Source of the DNA: Micrococcus lylae NBRC 15355
GTDB taxonomy: Bacteria; Actinomycetota; Actinomycetes; Actinomycetales; Micrococcaceae
Direction: 5' to 3'
NCBI RefSeq assembly: GCF_001570885.1
Contig: NZ_BCSN01000024.1
Location: 1-40,474, forward strand
Length of the DNA: 40,474 nt
Shown here: positions 7,647-15,850 of the stretch, one piece after another
How the letters are laid out: every line of letters begins with the position of its first letter
Numbering within the stretch: position 1 is the stretch's first letter
The notes under the pieces: generated by a model
What the model saw: the letters and a program-made list of their open reading frames with translations, nothing else
The model's database searches: none
What the model was told of the DNA's origin: nothing
Made by a program: the position numbers and the translations under genes

Positions 7647-8798
7647 TCAGCCCACCTGGGCGCCGAAGAGCAGGCCCAGCACATAGGTGACGCCGGCGGC
7701 GCCGAAGCCGATGGCGAGCTGACGCAGCGCGCGGGCCATCGGGGAGGAACCAGAGAGCACGCCCACCACGCCGCCGGTGAACAGCAGAGCGCCGCCCACC
7801 AGCACCAGCGCGAGCACGAGGGCGGTCATACCGGCCAAGCCGAACAGGTACGGGAGGATCGGGATGAGCGCGCCCACGGCGAAGAAGCAGAAGGACGAAC
7901 CGGCGGCGGTCCAGGCCGAGCCGATCTCCGCGTAGTCGTCGGAATGGTCCACCGGGCCCTTCGAGCCGTCCGGGCGGGCGGAGTACTTCGGGTTGCAGTC
8001 GCAGTTCAGGTAGCCGAGGCGCTCGAGGGCGCGGTGCTTGGCGTCCTCCTCGGACATCCCGCGGGCGAGGTAGACGAGTTCGAGCTCGTTGGCGTCGATG
8101 TCCAGGTACTCGGCGGCCTCCAGGGTCACGTGGGTGGGAGAGGATGCCTCCAGCAGTTCGCGCTGGGAGCGGACGGACACGAATTCCCCGGCCGCCATGG
8201 ACAGGGCACCGGCCAGCAGGCCGGCCACACCGGTGAACAGCACCACGGAGGGTGCCACACCGGTGGCCCCGATGCCCATCACCAGGGCCAGGTTGGACAC
8301 GAGGCCGTCATTGGCGCCGAACACGGCGGCACGGAAGGAGCCGGCCAGCTGCTCACGGCCCCGGGCGGCAAGGCCGCGCACGACCTCCTCGTGGATCGCC
8401 TCGTCCGCGGCCATGCCCTCCGGCACGTCCGAGTCCTTGGCGTAGGGGCTGTCCGACTCGGCGCGCTGGGCCAGGGCCAGCACGAACACGGAGCCGAAGA
8501 TGCGGGCGAGCCACCGCAGCAGCAGACGGTGGAAGGAGGGCCGCGGCGGGTTCTCCGCGTGCTTCCCGAGCAGGGTGCGCCAGTGCTGTTCGTGGCGCTT
8601 CTCCGCCTCCGCCAGGCCGAGCAGGATCTCGCGCTCCACGCCGTGGCGGCGGGCGGCGATGTCCCGGTAGATCTGGCCTTCGGCGATCTCGTCCGCGAGG
8701 TAGCGGCGCCAGCGGCGGATCTGCTGGGGCGTGGGGGCCGCCGAAGCCGCGGCAGCGGTGGCGTCGGCGGAGTCCGGGCCGTCGGTGGACGTGGACAT
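7647..8798 (-). CDS. VIT1/CCC1-family iron/manganese transporter with rubrerythrin-like N-terminal domain
   Basis: This 383-residue protein probably moves Fe2+ or Mn2+ across the membrane. Residues 25-150 are a ferritin/rubrerythrin-like helical domain (RRYLADEIAEGQIYRDIA, GLAEAEKRHEQHW) with the spaced Glu and His residues such domains use to bind iron. The VIT1/CCC1 domain follows, opening with the diagnostic RAAVFGANDGLVSNLALVMG and continuing through about five helices (LLAGALSMAAGEFVSVRSQ; later SFCFFAVGALIPILPYLF). A Cys-containing insertion (LNCDCNPKYS) sits in the cytoplasmic loop. The architecture matches MbfA-like membrane ferritins. The ATG at 8798 has AGGAGAG upstream and gives the expected length; longer in-frame starts lie in repeat DNA. 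It is a single gene, convergent with the ABC permease. Confidence 0.88.
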   Translation of the reverse strand: MSTSTDGPDSADATAAAASAAPTPQQIRRWRRYLADEIAEGQIYRDIAARRHGVEREILLGLAEAEKRHEQHWRTLLGKHAENPPRPSFHRLLLRWLARIFGSVFVLALAQRAESDSPYAKDSDVPEGMAADEAIHEEVVRGLAARGREQLAGSFRAAVFGANDGLVSNLALVMGIGATGVAPSVVLFTGVAGLLAGALSMAAGEFVSVRSQRELLEASSPTHVTLEAAEYLDIDANELELVYLARGMSEEDAKHRALERLGYLNCDCNPKYSARPDGSKGPVDHSDDYAEIGSAWTAAGSSFCFFAVGALIPILPYLFGLAGMTALVLALVLVGGALLFTGGVVGVLSGSSPMARALRQLAIGFGAAGVTYVLGLLFGAQVG

Positions 8799-8884
8799 GC
8801 AGTCTCTCCTGGGGAGTCGCGGTGGGGCGCCGGGACCCGGCGCACGCGGTGCCTGTGGCGCGGTCTGTCCAGGCCGCGGGCACC

Positions 8885-9100
8885 GGTCCATCCTAGACCC
8901 GCGCCCTGCGTGCCCGACCTGCGTGCCCGCCCGGCGTGCGCGTACCTGGCTTGCGTGTCCTGGCCCGCCCGGCGTGCCCCTGCCGGAAGCCGGCCCAGGG
9001 CACCCCGCGCGCCCGTGCCCGGCAACCAGCGCCGCACCCGTTCCGTAAGCCAGCACCGGGCGCTCGTCCTGTCAGCCAGCGCCGGGCACCCGTCCTGTCA
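8885..9100. repeat. Degenerate direct-repeat tract behind the aminotransferase gene
   Basis: This gap between the VIT start and the aminotransferase stop holds several degenerate repeats. Two 26-bp units, 9049-9074 and 9075-9100, differ at three positions (gccagc[a/g]ccgggc[gct/acc]cgtcctgtca), and a weaker third lies at 9022-9047. The last unit ends on the aminotransferase stop codon. Near 8905-8990, cctgcgtgcccg and cccgcccggcgtgc each occur twice. TAGGAT on the minus strand (8895-8890) could be the -10 of the VIT gene. I see no credible gene here. Confidence 0.7.
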
Positions 9101-10462
9101 GCCGATCGCCTCGTCCGCCACACAGAGCGCCTCGTCCAGCACGTCCAGGCCGGTGTGCAGGTCCTCGTCCGTCATGTTCAGGGGAGGGGCCAGGTGGATG
9201 CGGTTGAAATTGGCGAACGGCAGCACGCCGCCGGCCTTCAGGGCGCCGACCACCCTGTTCATCTCCTCCGAGGACCCGCCGTAGGGTGCCAGCGGCTCCT
9301 TGGTCTGCCGGTCCTTCACCAGCTCCACGGCCCAGAAGGCTCCGAGGCCGCGGACGTCGCCCACGGACGGGTGCTTCTCCTTGATCTCGGCCAGGCGCGG
9401 GGCGAAGACCTCCTCACCCATCCGCTTCGCGTTCTCCACCATGCCCTCCTCGCGCATGGCGCCGATGGTGGCCACGGCGGCGGCGCAGGCCAGCGGGTGG
9501 CCGGAGTAGGTCAGCCCGCCGGGGTAGACGCGCTCGCCGAAGGTCGTGCGGATCGCCTCGGAGACGATGACGCCGCCGAGCGGGACGTAGCCGGAGTTGA
9601 CGCCCTTGGCGAAGGTGATCAGGTCCGGGTCCAGGTCCCAGTGGTCCAGGGCGAACCAGGCGCCGGTGCGGCCGAAGCCGACCATGACCTCGTCCGCGAT
9701 GAACATGATCCCGTGCCGCCGGCACAGCTCCCGGGCGCCGCGGAGGTATCCGGCCGGCGGGACGTAGACGCCGGCCGAGCCCGGCACGGTCTCCAGGATC
9801 AGCGCGGCGATGGTGCCCGGGCCCTCCAGCAGGATGGTGTGCTCCAGGTGCTCCAGCGCGCGCTCGGCCTCTTCCTCCTCGGTCTCGGCGTGGAAGTAGG
9901 AGCGGTACGGGTAGGAGGGCAGGAAGTGGACGGCGCCCTCGGTGGCGAGGTCGTTGGACCAGCGGCGTGGGTCCCCGGTGACGTTCACGGCCAGGTTCGT
10001 GCCGCCGTGGTAGCTGCGGTAGGCCGAGAGGACCTTGTGGCGGCCGGTGTGCAGGCGGGCCATGCGGATGGCGTGCTCGTTGGCGTCCGCACCGGCGTTG
10101 GTGAAGAACACGTGCTCCATGCCCTCCGGGGCCAGCTCGGCGACGAGCCGTGCGGCCTCGGATCGGGCGTCGTTCACGTGGGCCGGGGCGATGGTGCAGA
10201 TCTTCGCGGCCTGCTCCTGGATCGCCTTCACCACGGCCGGGTGCTGGTGCCCGATGTTCGTGTTGACCATCTGCGAGGAGAAGTCGAGCATGCGGTGCCC
10301 CTCGCCGTCCCAGACGGCTGAGCCCTCGGCGGCCACCACGGTCATGGGGTTCAGCGTGTCCTGGGCGGACCAGGAGTGGAACACGTGGGCGCGGTCCAGT
10401 TCGGCGGCGCGGCGGCCGGCGGCCTTCAGCTCCTCGGTGACGGGTCCGGTGGTCGGTGACAT
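9098..10462 (-). CDS. Class III (PLP-dependent) aminotransferase
   Basis: This 454-residue cytosolic enzyme belongs to the omega-amino acid aminotransferase family. FTNAGADANEHAIRMARLHTG is the PLP-phosphate region, YRSYHGGTNLA stacks on the cofactor, FIADEVMVGFGRTG carries the Asp that pairs with the pyridine nitrogen, and K286 in LITFAKGVNSGY should be the Schiff-base lysine. The ATG at 10462 has AGGAGG at good spacing; an in-frame extension to 10645 runs through a terminator and is rejected. Annotated relatives include taurine:pyruvate, beta-alanine:pyruvate and GABA aminotransferases, so the substrate is open. Its place beside a ureohydrolase and a ThDP enzyme suggests arginine- or GABA-type substrates. 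It is co-oriented with fdhA but a strong terminator separates the two. Confidence 0.9.
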   Translation of the reverse strand: MSPTTGPVTEELKAAGRRAAELDRAHVFHSWSAQDTLNPMTVVAAEGSAVWDGEGHRMLDFSSQMVNTNIGHQHPAVVKAIQEQAAKICTIAPAHVNDARSEAARLVAELAPEGMEHVFFTNAGADANEHAIRMARLHTGRHKVLSAYRSYHGGTNLAVNVTGDPRRWSNDLATEGAVHFLPSYPYRSYFHAETEEEEAERALEHLEHTILLEGPGTIAALILETVPGSAGVYVPPAGYLRGARELCRRHGIMFIADEVMVGFGRTGAWFALDHWDLDPDLITFAKGVNSGYVPLGGVIVSEAIRTTFGERVYPGGLTYSGHPLACAAAVATIGAMREEGMVENAKRMGEEVFAPRLAEIKEKHPSVGDVRGLGAFWAVELVKDRQTKEPLAPYGGSSEEMNRVVGALKAGGVLPFANFNRIHLAPPLNMTDEDLHTGLDVLDEALCVADEAIG

Positions 10463-10549
10463 GGGTCCTCCTTTGTGCGGGGCGGTCCAGGCACGAGTAT
10501 GACCCTGATCACGTCCGCCCGGGCAGAGGTGACCGTTCCTCGGACAGGG

Positions 10550-10596
10550 GAGGGGCCGTCGTCGGGAAGGAGGATGCTTCTCGACGACGGCCCCTC
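10550..10596 (-). terminator. Strong hairpin terminator downstream of the fdhA-like gene
   Basis: Arms gaggggccgtcgtcg (10550-10564) and cgacgacggcccctc (10582-10596) make a perfect 15-bp stem around a 17-nt loop that itself has a GAAG/CTTC pair. It lies 87 bp after the stop of the minus-strand dehydrogenase and before the aminotransferase gene, so it should end the former and leave the latter on its own promoter. Confidence 0.8.
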
Positions 10597-10682
10597 GCCT
10601 CACGGACGGAGCCTCACCGGCCGCCGGGCACGCTGCTGCACGCAACCTGATCTGCAGACGGCGGCGGCTCGTGCCTGCGCGC

Positions 10683-11876
10683 TCAGCGGGCGATCATGCC
10701 GTGGGGGTCGATGATGAACTTGTCCACGGAACCCTGGTCGAACTCCGCATAGGCCTGGGGCGCCTCGTCCAGGGTGATCACGCGCGGGTTGACCATGTCT
10801 GTCAGGTACGGCATCCGGTCCCACAGGATCGACATCATCAGCTGACGGTTGTAGCGCATGATGGGCGCCTGGCCGGCGATGATGTGGGGCGACTTGATCC
10901 AGGCCTTGCCGAAGTCCACCGGGAAGGTGCCCTCCTGCTCGGCCTTCGTCTCCGCGATCGGGTCCGGCCCGTAGATGCCGAGGATGCCCGTGGCACCGCC
11001 CGGACGGGTGATGTCCAGGACCTGGTTCACGGCGGCGATCGGCTGCATCTCATCTGACGCGGAGCCCAGGCCGTGGGCCTCGGAGCCGACGCAGTCCACC
11101 GCGCAGTCCACCATCGGCTCGCCGAGGATGTCGTTCACGGCGTCCTGCAGGTTCTCCGTGGTGGACAGGTCAATGGTCTCGCAGCCGTGCTTGCGCACCA
11201 GCTCCAGCCGGGAGGCGTCCTGGTCGCCCACGATGATGCACGAGGCGCCCAGCAGCCGAGCGGCGGCCGCGGCGCACCGGCCCACGGGGCCGGCACCGGC
11301 GATGTAGACGGTGGAGCCGGGCTTGGCGCCGGCCTCCATGAGACCGTGGAACGCCGTGGGGAGGATGTCCGAGAGCACGGCCAGATCCAGGATCTTCTCC
11401 ATCGCCTGCTCCTGGTCCGGGAAGCGCAGCAGCTGGAAGTCGGCATACGGCACGAACAGGTACTCGGCCTGTCCGCCCTGGAAGTCGCCCAGATTGAAGC
11501 CGTAGGCGGCGCACGCCTGCTCCGGATTGGCGGTTTCACACACCTCGGTGCGGCCGGCGCGGCAGTTGCGGCAGCGGCCGCAGGCCACGTTGAACGGCAC
11601 GGAGACGAGGTCGCCCTCCTTCAGGAACTGGACGTCGCTGCCGACCTCCAGCACCTGGCCGGTCATCTCGTGACCCAGCACCATGCCCTCGGGCACGGGG
11701 AAGGACCCGCGGTAGATGTGCAGGTCGCTGCCGCAGATGTTGGTGGCGACGATCTTGAGGATGACGCCGTGCGGGGCGGCGGAGCCGTCAGGCATCTGCA
11801 GGGTGGGGAAGTCCAGCTCGTCGACGCGCACGTCCTTGATGCCGTGGAATGCCACGGCGCGATTCTTGGTCGTCAT
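10683..11876 (-). CDS. fdhA: Zinc-dependent aldehyde/formaldehyde dehydrogenase (glutathione-independent FdhA type)
   Basis: This 397-residue NAD-dependent medium-chain dehydrogenase closely matches the length (398) and layout of Pseudomonas putida FdhA. The catalytic zinc site is C48 (NICGSDLHIYRG) with H69/E70 (LGHE). The structural zinc site is C99, C102, C105, C113 in ACGRCRNCRAGRTEVC. The Rossmann motif is AGAGPVGRCAA. FdhA oxidises formaldehyde without glutathione and can dismutate aldehydes; relatives accept larger aldehydes. In this cluster an aldehyde such as 4-guanidinobutyraldehyde is a possible substrate, but that is inference. The ATG at 11876 has AAAGGCAG upstream. The gene diverges from the XRE-cupin regulator across 309 bp and ends at a strong hairpin. 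Confidence 0.88.
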   Translation of the reverse strand: MTTKNRAVAFHGIKDVRVDELDFPTLQMPDGSAAPHGVILKIVATNICGSDLHIYRGSFPVPEGMVLGHEMTGQVLEVGSDVQFLKEGDLVSVPFNVACGRCRNCRAGRTEVCETANPEQACAAYGFNLGDFQGGQAEYLFVPYADFQLLRFPDQEQAMEKILDLAVLSDILPTAFHGLMEAGAKPGSTVYIAGAGPVGRCAAAAARLLGASCIIVGDQDASRLELVRKHGCETIDLSTTENLQDAVNDILGEPMVDCAVDCVGSEAHGLGSASDEMQPIAAVNQVLDITRPGGATGILGIYGPDPIAETKAEQEGTFPVDFGKAWIKSPHIIAGQAPIMRYNRQLMMSILWDRMPYLTDMVNPRVITLDEAPQAYAEFDQGSVDKFIIDPHGMIAR

Positions 11877-12185
11877 GGGAACTGCTGCCTTTCTGTCTAC
11901 AGCGGGGCCCCGGCGGGGCGAGGGACGGGGCGAACCCGACGGGGAGTCCCGGTCCCAGGCTGTACGCGAACACTAGGGGGCGGGCGGAGGCCGACGGAAG
12001 GGTTCCGCACCGCTGGCCGGGGCCGACGACGACGTGCCGCCGGTGTGTTGCCGACCACATGGCGGGGGTCTACGGTAAACAGGTGTTGCTCGACGGGCAA
12101 CACGCGGCCCGAGCCACGCACGATGCGGGCTTGCGCTGGAACAAGGACGGGTGCGTAGACGCCACCGACGCGAGGAAGGAGCGCG
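11877..12185. other. 309-bp divergent regulatory region between fdhA and the XRE-cupin gene
   Basis: This gap holds the regulator's promoter and operator-like repeats (separate entry, 12045-12103), a leader of about 100 nt, and the ribosome site AAGGAG at 12176-12181. The half nearest fdhA (11877-12040) is GC-rich and must contain the fdhA promoter, but I cannot pick a convincing -35/-10 pair there. No ORF in it looks like a gene. Confidence 0.6.
12045..12103 (+). promoter_or_regulatory. XRE-cupin promoter with overlapping operator-like inverted repeat
   Basis: TTGCCG (12048-12053) and TACGGT (12071-12076) are separated by exactly 17 bp and make a good sigma-70-type promoter, which would start transcription near 12083. 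At that point lies the dyad gtgttgc-N7-gcaacac (12083-12103), and a third copy of GTGTTGC lies at 12045-12051, overlapping the -35. The arrangement suits autorepression by the XRE-cupin protein and perhaps control of fdhA as well. Confidence 0.65.
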
Positions 12186-12755
12186 ATGAAGGTCCTCCCT
12201 CTCGAGGCCGCGCCGGACCAGGCGCTGATCGGCCGCCGGCTGCGCGCCCTGCGCGAGGCACGGCGGCTCACGGTCGCCCAGCTGGCCGAGGCGGCCGGCG
12301 TCAGCAAGGGCTTCCTCTCCCGGCTCGAGCGGGATCTGACGAGTCCGTCCGTCAGCACGCTCATCACCCTGTGCCAGGTGCTCGGCGCGAGCCCGGGCGA
12401 GGTCCTGGACGCACCCGAGGTGACGGTCGTGCGCCTGTCCGACGCCCCCGCGGTCAGCCTCGGCGGCGAGGGCATCCGGGAGCGCCTGATCACCCCGCGC
12501 GGCCGCCGCGACCTGCAGATCCTGCGCGCTGACATCGCGCCGCGCGGCCGCGGGGAGGCGGAGCTGTACACGGTGGACTGCCGTGTGGAGGCGGTGCACG
12601 TGGTCACCGGCCGCCTCGAGCTGCGGACCACCGAGGCCGTGCACCTGTTGGAGGAGGGGGACACCGTCACCTTCTCCGGCCGCGAGCCTCACTCGTGGGC
12701 CAACCCGGACGACCGTCCCGCCGTCGTGCTGTGGACCCTCGTGGGCCACGCCTGA
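12186..12755 (+). CDS. XRE-family transcriptional regulator with C-terminal cupin domain (PuuR type)
   Basis: This 189-residue protein has an N-terminal XRE helix-turn-helix (about 15-70: [39 protein letters not shown]) and a C-terminal single-strand beta-barrel cupin (about 115-187: [30 protein letters not shown], then [10 protein letters not shown]), which binds a small-molecule effector. It shares this layout with PuuR, the putrescine-catabolism repressor. AAGGAG precedes the ATG at 12186. The gene diverges from fdhA and lies 106 bp upstream of the ureohydrolase gene, so it is the obvious local regulator of amine or guanidino-compound breakdown. The effector is not known from sequence. Confidence 0.93.
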   Translation: MKVLPLEAAPDQALIGRRLRALREARRLTVAQLAEAAGVSKGFLSRLERDLTSPSVSTLITLCQVLGASPGEVLDAPEVTVVRLSDAPAVSLGGEGIRERLITPRGRRDLQILRADIAPRGRGEAELYTVDCRVEAVHVVTGRLELRTTEAVHLLEEGDTVTFSGREPHSWANPDDRPAVVLWTLVGHA

Positions 12756-12797
12756 CCCCTCCCGGCGCCCCCGCCGGAGAGACCAGACGGACCCGAT

Positions 12798-12855
12798 CGA
12801 CCAGACCAGACCGAACCAGGCAAGACCAGACCGAACCGAACCACCCAGAGAGGAC
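12798..12855 (+). promoter_or_regulatory. T-free, C/A-rich leader with 15-bp direct repeats before the ureohydrolase gene
   Basis: For 58 nt the plus strand contains no T and few G, and a perfect 15-bp repeat, agaccagaccgaacc, occurs at 12803-12817 and 12823-12837 (20-bp spacing), with shorter copies of ACCAGAC and CGAACC around it. Such C-rich, unstructured RNA resembles a Rho-loading (rut) region or a binding site for an RNA-binding protein. AGAGAGGA near 12847-12854 is the ribosome site. Confidence 0.45.
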
Positions 12856-12861
12856 ATCCAG

Positions 12862-13869
12862 ATGCTCGAGATCCCCCGCGTCGAGGAGAACGGCCGCCTC
12901 GGCCCCGTGAACTCCGCCCTCGTGCCCCGCTTCGGCGGCGCCCCCACCTACGCCCTGCTGCCGCGCCTGGACGAGGCGCAGGCCGCCGGCATCGACCCGG
13001 AGATCAAGGTGGTCGGCGTGCCGTTCGACGCCGGCGTCTCCTACCGCCCGGGCGCCCGCTTCGGCTCCGGCCACGTCCGCCAGTCCTCCCGCCTGCTGCG
13101 CCCGTACAACCCCGCCACGGACACCTCCCCGTTCGCCCAGGCCCAGGTGGTGGACGCCGGGGACATGGCCGTGAACCCCTTCAACATCAACGAGGCCATC
13201 GAGATGATCCAGCAGGACGCCATGGACCTCACCGAGGACGGCTCCTCGCTGATGACCATCGGCGGCGACCACACCATCGCCCTGCCGCTGCTGCGCGCCG
13301 CCTCCGCCCGCGCCGGCGAGCCGGTGGCCCTGCTGCACTTCGACGCCCACCTGGACACCTGGGACACCTACTTCGGCGCCGAGTACACCCACGGCACCCC
13401 GTTCCGCCGTGCGGTGGAGGAGGGCATCCTGGACACCGAGGCGATCTCCCACGTCGGCACCCGCGGCCCGCTGTACGGCAAGAAGGACCTGGACGAGGAC
13501 CACCGTCTCGGCTTCGGCATCGTCACCTCCTCCGACGTCTTCAGGAAGGGTGTGGACGAGGTCGTGGACGCCCTGCGCCAGCGCATCGGCGACCGCCCGC
13601 TGTACATCTCCGTGGACATCGACGTGTTGGACCCGGCCCACGCCCCGGGCACCGGCACCCCGGAGGCCGGCGGCATGACCTCCCGCGAGCTGCTGGAGAT
13701 CCTGCGCGGCCTGCGCGGCATGAACCTCGTCGGTGCCGACGTGGTGGAGGTCGCCCCGGCCTATGACCACGCCGAGATCACCGGTGTGGCCGCCTCCCAC
13801 GTCGCCTATGACCTGATCACCCTGATGGCCGACCGTCGTGCCGAGCAGGCACAGGAGGAGACCGCATGA
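12862..13869 (+). CDS. Agmatinase/guanidinobutyrase-family ureohydrolase
   Basis: This 335-residue binuclear-manganese enzyme of the arginase/agmatinase family hydrolyses a guanidino compound to an amine and urea. All metal ligands are visible: H137 in GGDHT, D161/H163/D165 in HFDAHLDTW, and D252/D254 in [19 protein letters not shown]. The family signature [14 protein letters not shown] is complete. The leading 45 residues and [20 protein letters not shown] follow the agmatinase/guanidinobutyrase branch rather than arginase. Substrates in the branch include agmatine, 4-guanidinobutyrate and 3-guanidinopropionate; the ThDP-enzyme partner favours 4-guanidinobutyrate (inference). The ATG at 12862 is chosen because sequence upstream is a T-free leader and the protein starts like its homologues. 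It overlaps the next gene as ATGA. Confidence 0.92.
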   Translation: MLEIPRVEENGRLGPVNSALVPRFGGAPTYALLPRLDEAQAAGIDPEIKVVGVPFDAGVSYRPGARFGSGHVRQSSRLLRPYNPATDTSPFAQAQVVDAGDMAVNPFNINEAIEMIQQDAMDLTEDGSSLMTIGGDHTIALPLLRAASARAGEPVALLHFDAHLDTWDTYFGAEYTHGTPFRRAVEEGILDTEAISHVGTRGPLYGKKDLDEDHRLGFGIVTSSDVFRKGVDEVVDALRQRIGDRPLYISVDIDVLDPAHAPGTGTPEAGGMTSRELLEILRGLRGMNLVGADVVEVAPAYDHAEITGVAASHVAYDLITLMADRRAEQAQEETA

Positions 13870-15653
13870 GCGCCGCAGACGCCCCGCGCCGCAACGGCGG
13901 GGATCTTGCCGTCGAGACCCTCAGCGCGCTCGGCGCACGCACCGTGTTCGGCATCCCGGGCCAGCATGCCCTGGGCCTGTTCGATGCCCTGTCCCGCTCC
14001 TCGCTGGAGTTCGTCTCCAACCGCGTGGAGAACAATGCCGCGTTCGCCGCGGACGGCTACGCCCGCGCCACCGGCGAGGTCGGTGTGCTGTTCCTGTCCA
14101 CCGGCCCCGGCGCCCTGACCTCCCTGGCCGGACTGCAGGAGGCCTACGCCACGGGCGTTCCCATGGTGGTCATCGCCTCCCAGATCCCGCTCTCGGGCCT
14201 GGGCGCACGCCGCAAGGGCATGATCCACCAGCTGGACGACCAGAAGGCCTCGGCCAAGAACGTCACCAAGGCCCAGCACACCGTCCACCACGCCTCCGGC
14301 ATCCCCTCGGCCATCCAGGACGCCTGGGCTGAGGCCATCACCGTGCCCCAGGGGCCGGTGTGGGTGGAGATCCCGCAGGACGTGCTGCTCGGCGAGGTCC
14401 AGGTCCCGCCGGTGCGCGACGCGCTCGCCGTGCCCTACGAGCACCCGCCGCGCGCGGAGCTCGTGGAGGAGGCCGCCCGCTGGCTCGGCGGCGCCGAGAA
14501 GGTCGCGGTCGTCGCCGGCGGCGGTGTGCGCCGCTCCGGCCGTGAGGCGATGGAGTCCCTGAAGCAGGTCGCCGAGCATCTGCAGGCCCCGGTGGTCTGC
14601 TCGCCCGGCGGCAACACCGCGTTCCCCTGGGAGCACCCGCTGTCCCTGGGCGCGTGGGTGGAGGACCGCTACGTGACCGAGGTCCTGGAGGAGGCTGATG
14701 TTCTCCTGGTGGTCGGTTCGTCCCTGGGGGAGGTCACCTCGAACTACTTCACCCTGGAGCCGCGCGGCCGTCTGATCCAGATCGACGCGGAGCCGCGCGT
14801 GCTGGAGACCAACCACCCGACCCTCGGCATCCGTGCGGACGCCGGTTCGGCCTTGGCGGCACTGGCCGCGGCCCTGCGCGGCGAAACGCTCGAGCCGCAC
14901 CCGTACCTCGAGGGGCTCAACGTCCTGGGCATGAAGTCGATCTCCACCGAGCTCGCCGTGCCGGCACGCGAGGCCGACGCCGCCGCCTGGGACGGGAAGT
15001 CCGCCCGGCAGAAGGTGGCCGAGGTCAACGCCCGCGTGACCGCCCGCCTGGACGCCCAGGACCTGAGCCGTGAGCGGCAGTTCATGGAGGACATCCGCGC
15101 CGCCGTGCCGGAGTCCATGCAGACCTTCTGGGACATGACGATCGCCGCGTACTGGGGCTGGAACTGCTGGGACGCCCGGTCCGGGCAGTTCCACTCCGCG
15201 CAGGGCGCCGGCGGCCTCGGCTACGGCTTCCCCGCCGCCTTCGGCGGTGCGCTCGGGCTGGCACAGCAGGGCAAGACCGGCATCGACGGCCGCGTGCTGG
15301 CCGTGGCCGGCGACGGCTCCTCGATGTACTCCATCGCCGAGCTCGCCGCTGCTCGGCAGCACAACGCCGCGGTCACCTGGCTGATCATCGACGACGGCGG
15401 CTACGGCATCCTCCGCGAGTACATGGAGGGCGCCTTCGGCCAGGCCACTGCCACCGAGCTGGACCGCCCGGACTTCGCGAAGCTGGCCGAGTCCTTCGGC
15501 ATCCCGGCCGAGACCGTGGCCGTGGAGGACGTCCGCGAGGCGCTCGAGCGGAACTTCGCCGTCGAGGGCCCGAACGTGGTGGTCGTGCAGACCACGCTCG
15601 CCATGTGGGCCCCGAGCCACCTCGGCGAGGCCCCGGAGGTGCCGGTGGCCTGA
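13866..15653 (+). CDS. ThDP-dependent enzyme of the acetolactate synthase/decarboxylase superfamily (candidate 2-ketoarginine decarboxylase)
   Basis: This 595-residue protein has the three-domain layout of the POX/AHAS/decarboxylase family. The N-terminal Pyr domain has the catalytic glutamate E55 ([19 protein letters not shown]), a central Rossmann domain includes [13 protein letters not shown], and the C-terminal PP domain has the GDGSS motif near 482. The motif's end, usually NN, is here DD ([14 protein letters not shown]), so Asp rather than Asn may hold the Mg-diphosphate. Its start overlaps the ureohydrolase stop (ATGA, 13866-13869), implying coupled translation and a shared pathway. 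In Pseudomonas, AruI of this superfamily decarboxylates 2-ketoarginine to 4-guanidinobutyraldehyde and acts upstream of guanidinobutyrase. That role is a good hypothesis here but not proven; other 2-oxoacid or glyoxylate-type substrates remain possible. Confidence 0.85.
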   Translation: MSAADAPRRNGGDLAVETLSALGARTVFGIPGQHALGLFDALSRSSLEFVSNRVENNAAFAADGYARATGEVGVLFLSTGPGALTSLAGLQEAYATGVPMVVIASQIPLSGLGARRKGMIHQLDDQKASAKNVTKAQHTVHHASGIPSAIQDAWAEAITVPQGPVWVEIPQDVLLGEVQVPPVRDALAVPYEHPPRAELVEEAARWLGGAEKVAVVAGGGVRRSGREAMESLKQVAEHLQAPVVCSPGGNTAFPWEHPLSLGAWVEDRYVTEVLEEADVLLVVGSSLGEVTSNYFTLEPRGRLIQIDAEPRVLETNHPTLGIRADAGSALAALAAALRGETLEPHPYLEGLNVLGMKSISTELAVPAREADAAAWDGKSARQKVAEVNARVTARLDAQDLSRERQFMEDIRAAVPESMQTFWDMTIAAYWGWNCWDARSGQFHSAQGAGGLGYGFPAAFGGALGLAQQGKTGIDGRVLAVAGDGSSMYSIAELAAARQHNAAVTWLIIDDGGYGILREYMEGAFGQATATELDRPDFAKLAESFGIPAETVAVEDVREALERNFAVEGPNVVVVQTTLAMWAPSHLGEAPEVPVA

Positions 15654-15670
15654 CGCCGGACGCCTACGTT

Positions 15671-15710
15671 CTGCCGCCCCCGCCACGCCTTCCGGCTGCG
15701 GGGGCGGCAG
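15671..15710 (+). terminator. Hairpin terminator after the ThDP enzyme gene
   Basis: Arms ctgccgcccccgc (15671-15683) and gcgggggcggcag (15698-15710) give a perfect 13-bp stem with a 14-nt loop, 18 bp after the stop codon. It closes the ureohydrolase-ThDP operon. Confidence 0.8.
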
Positions 15711-15756
15711 GGCGTGGGGTGCAGAGTGCATCGGTGTCACGTCCAGGAACTTTCGA

Positions 15757-15787
15757 AGGATTATCCTGCTCTGCTCCTGTAGGAGCA
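15757..15787 (+). promoter_or_regulatory. Two short palindromes upstream of the intradiol dioxygenase gene
   Basis: AGGAT-t-ATCCT (15757-15767) and TGCTCCT-gt-AGGAGCA (15772-15787) lie 5 bp apart, 64-94 bp before the start codon. TATCCT at 15762-15767 inside the first fits the TANNNT -10 pattern, though no clear -35 precedes it. If that is the promoter, the second palindrome sits at the transcription start, a usual place for a repressor. Confidence 0.4.
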
Positions 15788-15850
15788 CCGGAACAGTCCA
15801 GGTGCTGCGCGCAGACTGAAGTCCACGACTTCCCATGAAAGGACCCTGCC

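Noticed and set aside
12583-12861. Upstream extension of the ureohydrolase gene into the regulator gene
   Set aside because: The added residues are Arg/Ser/Pro-rich shadow sequence and the family start matches the ATG at 12862.
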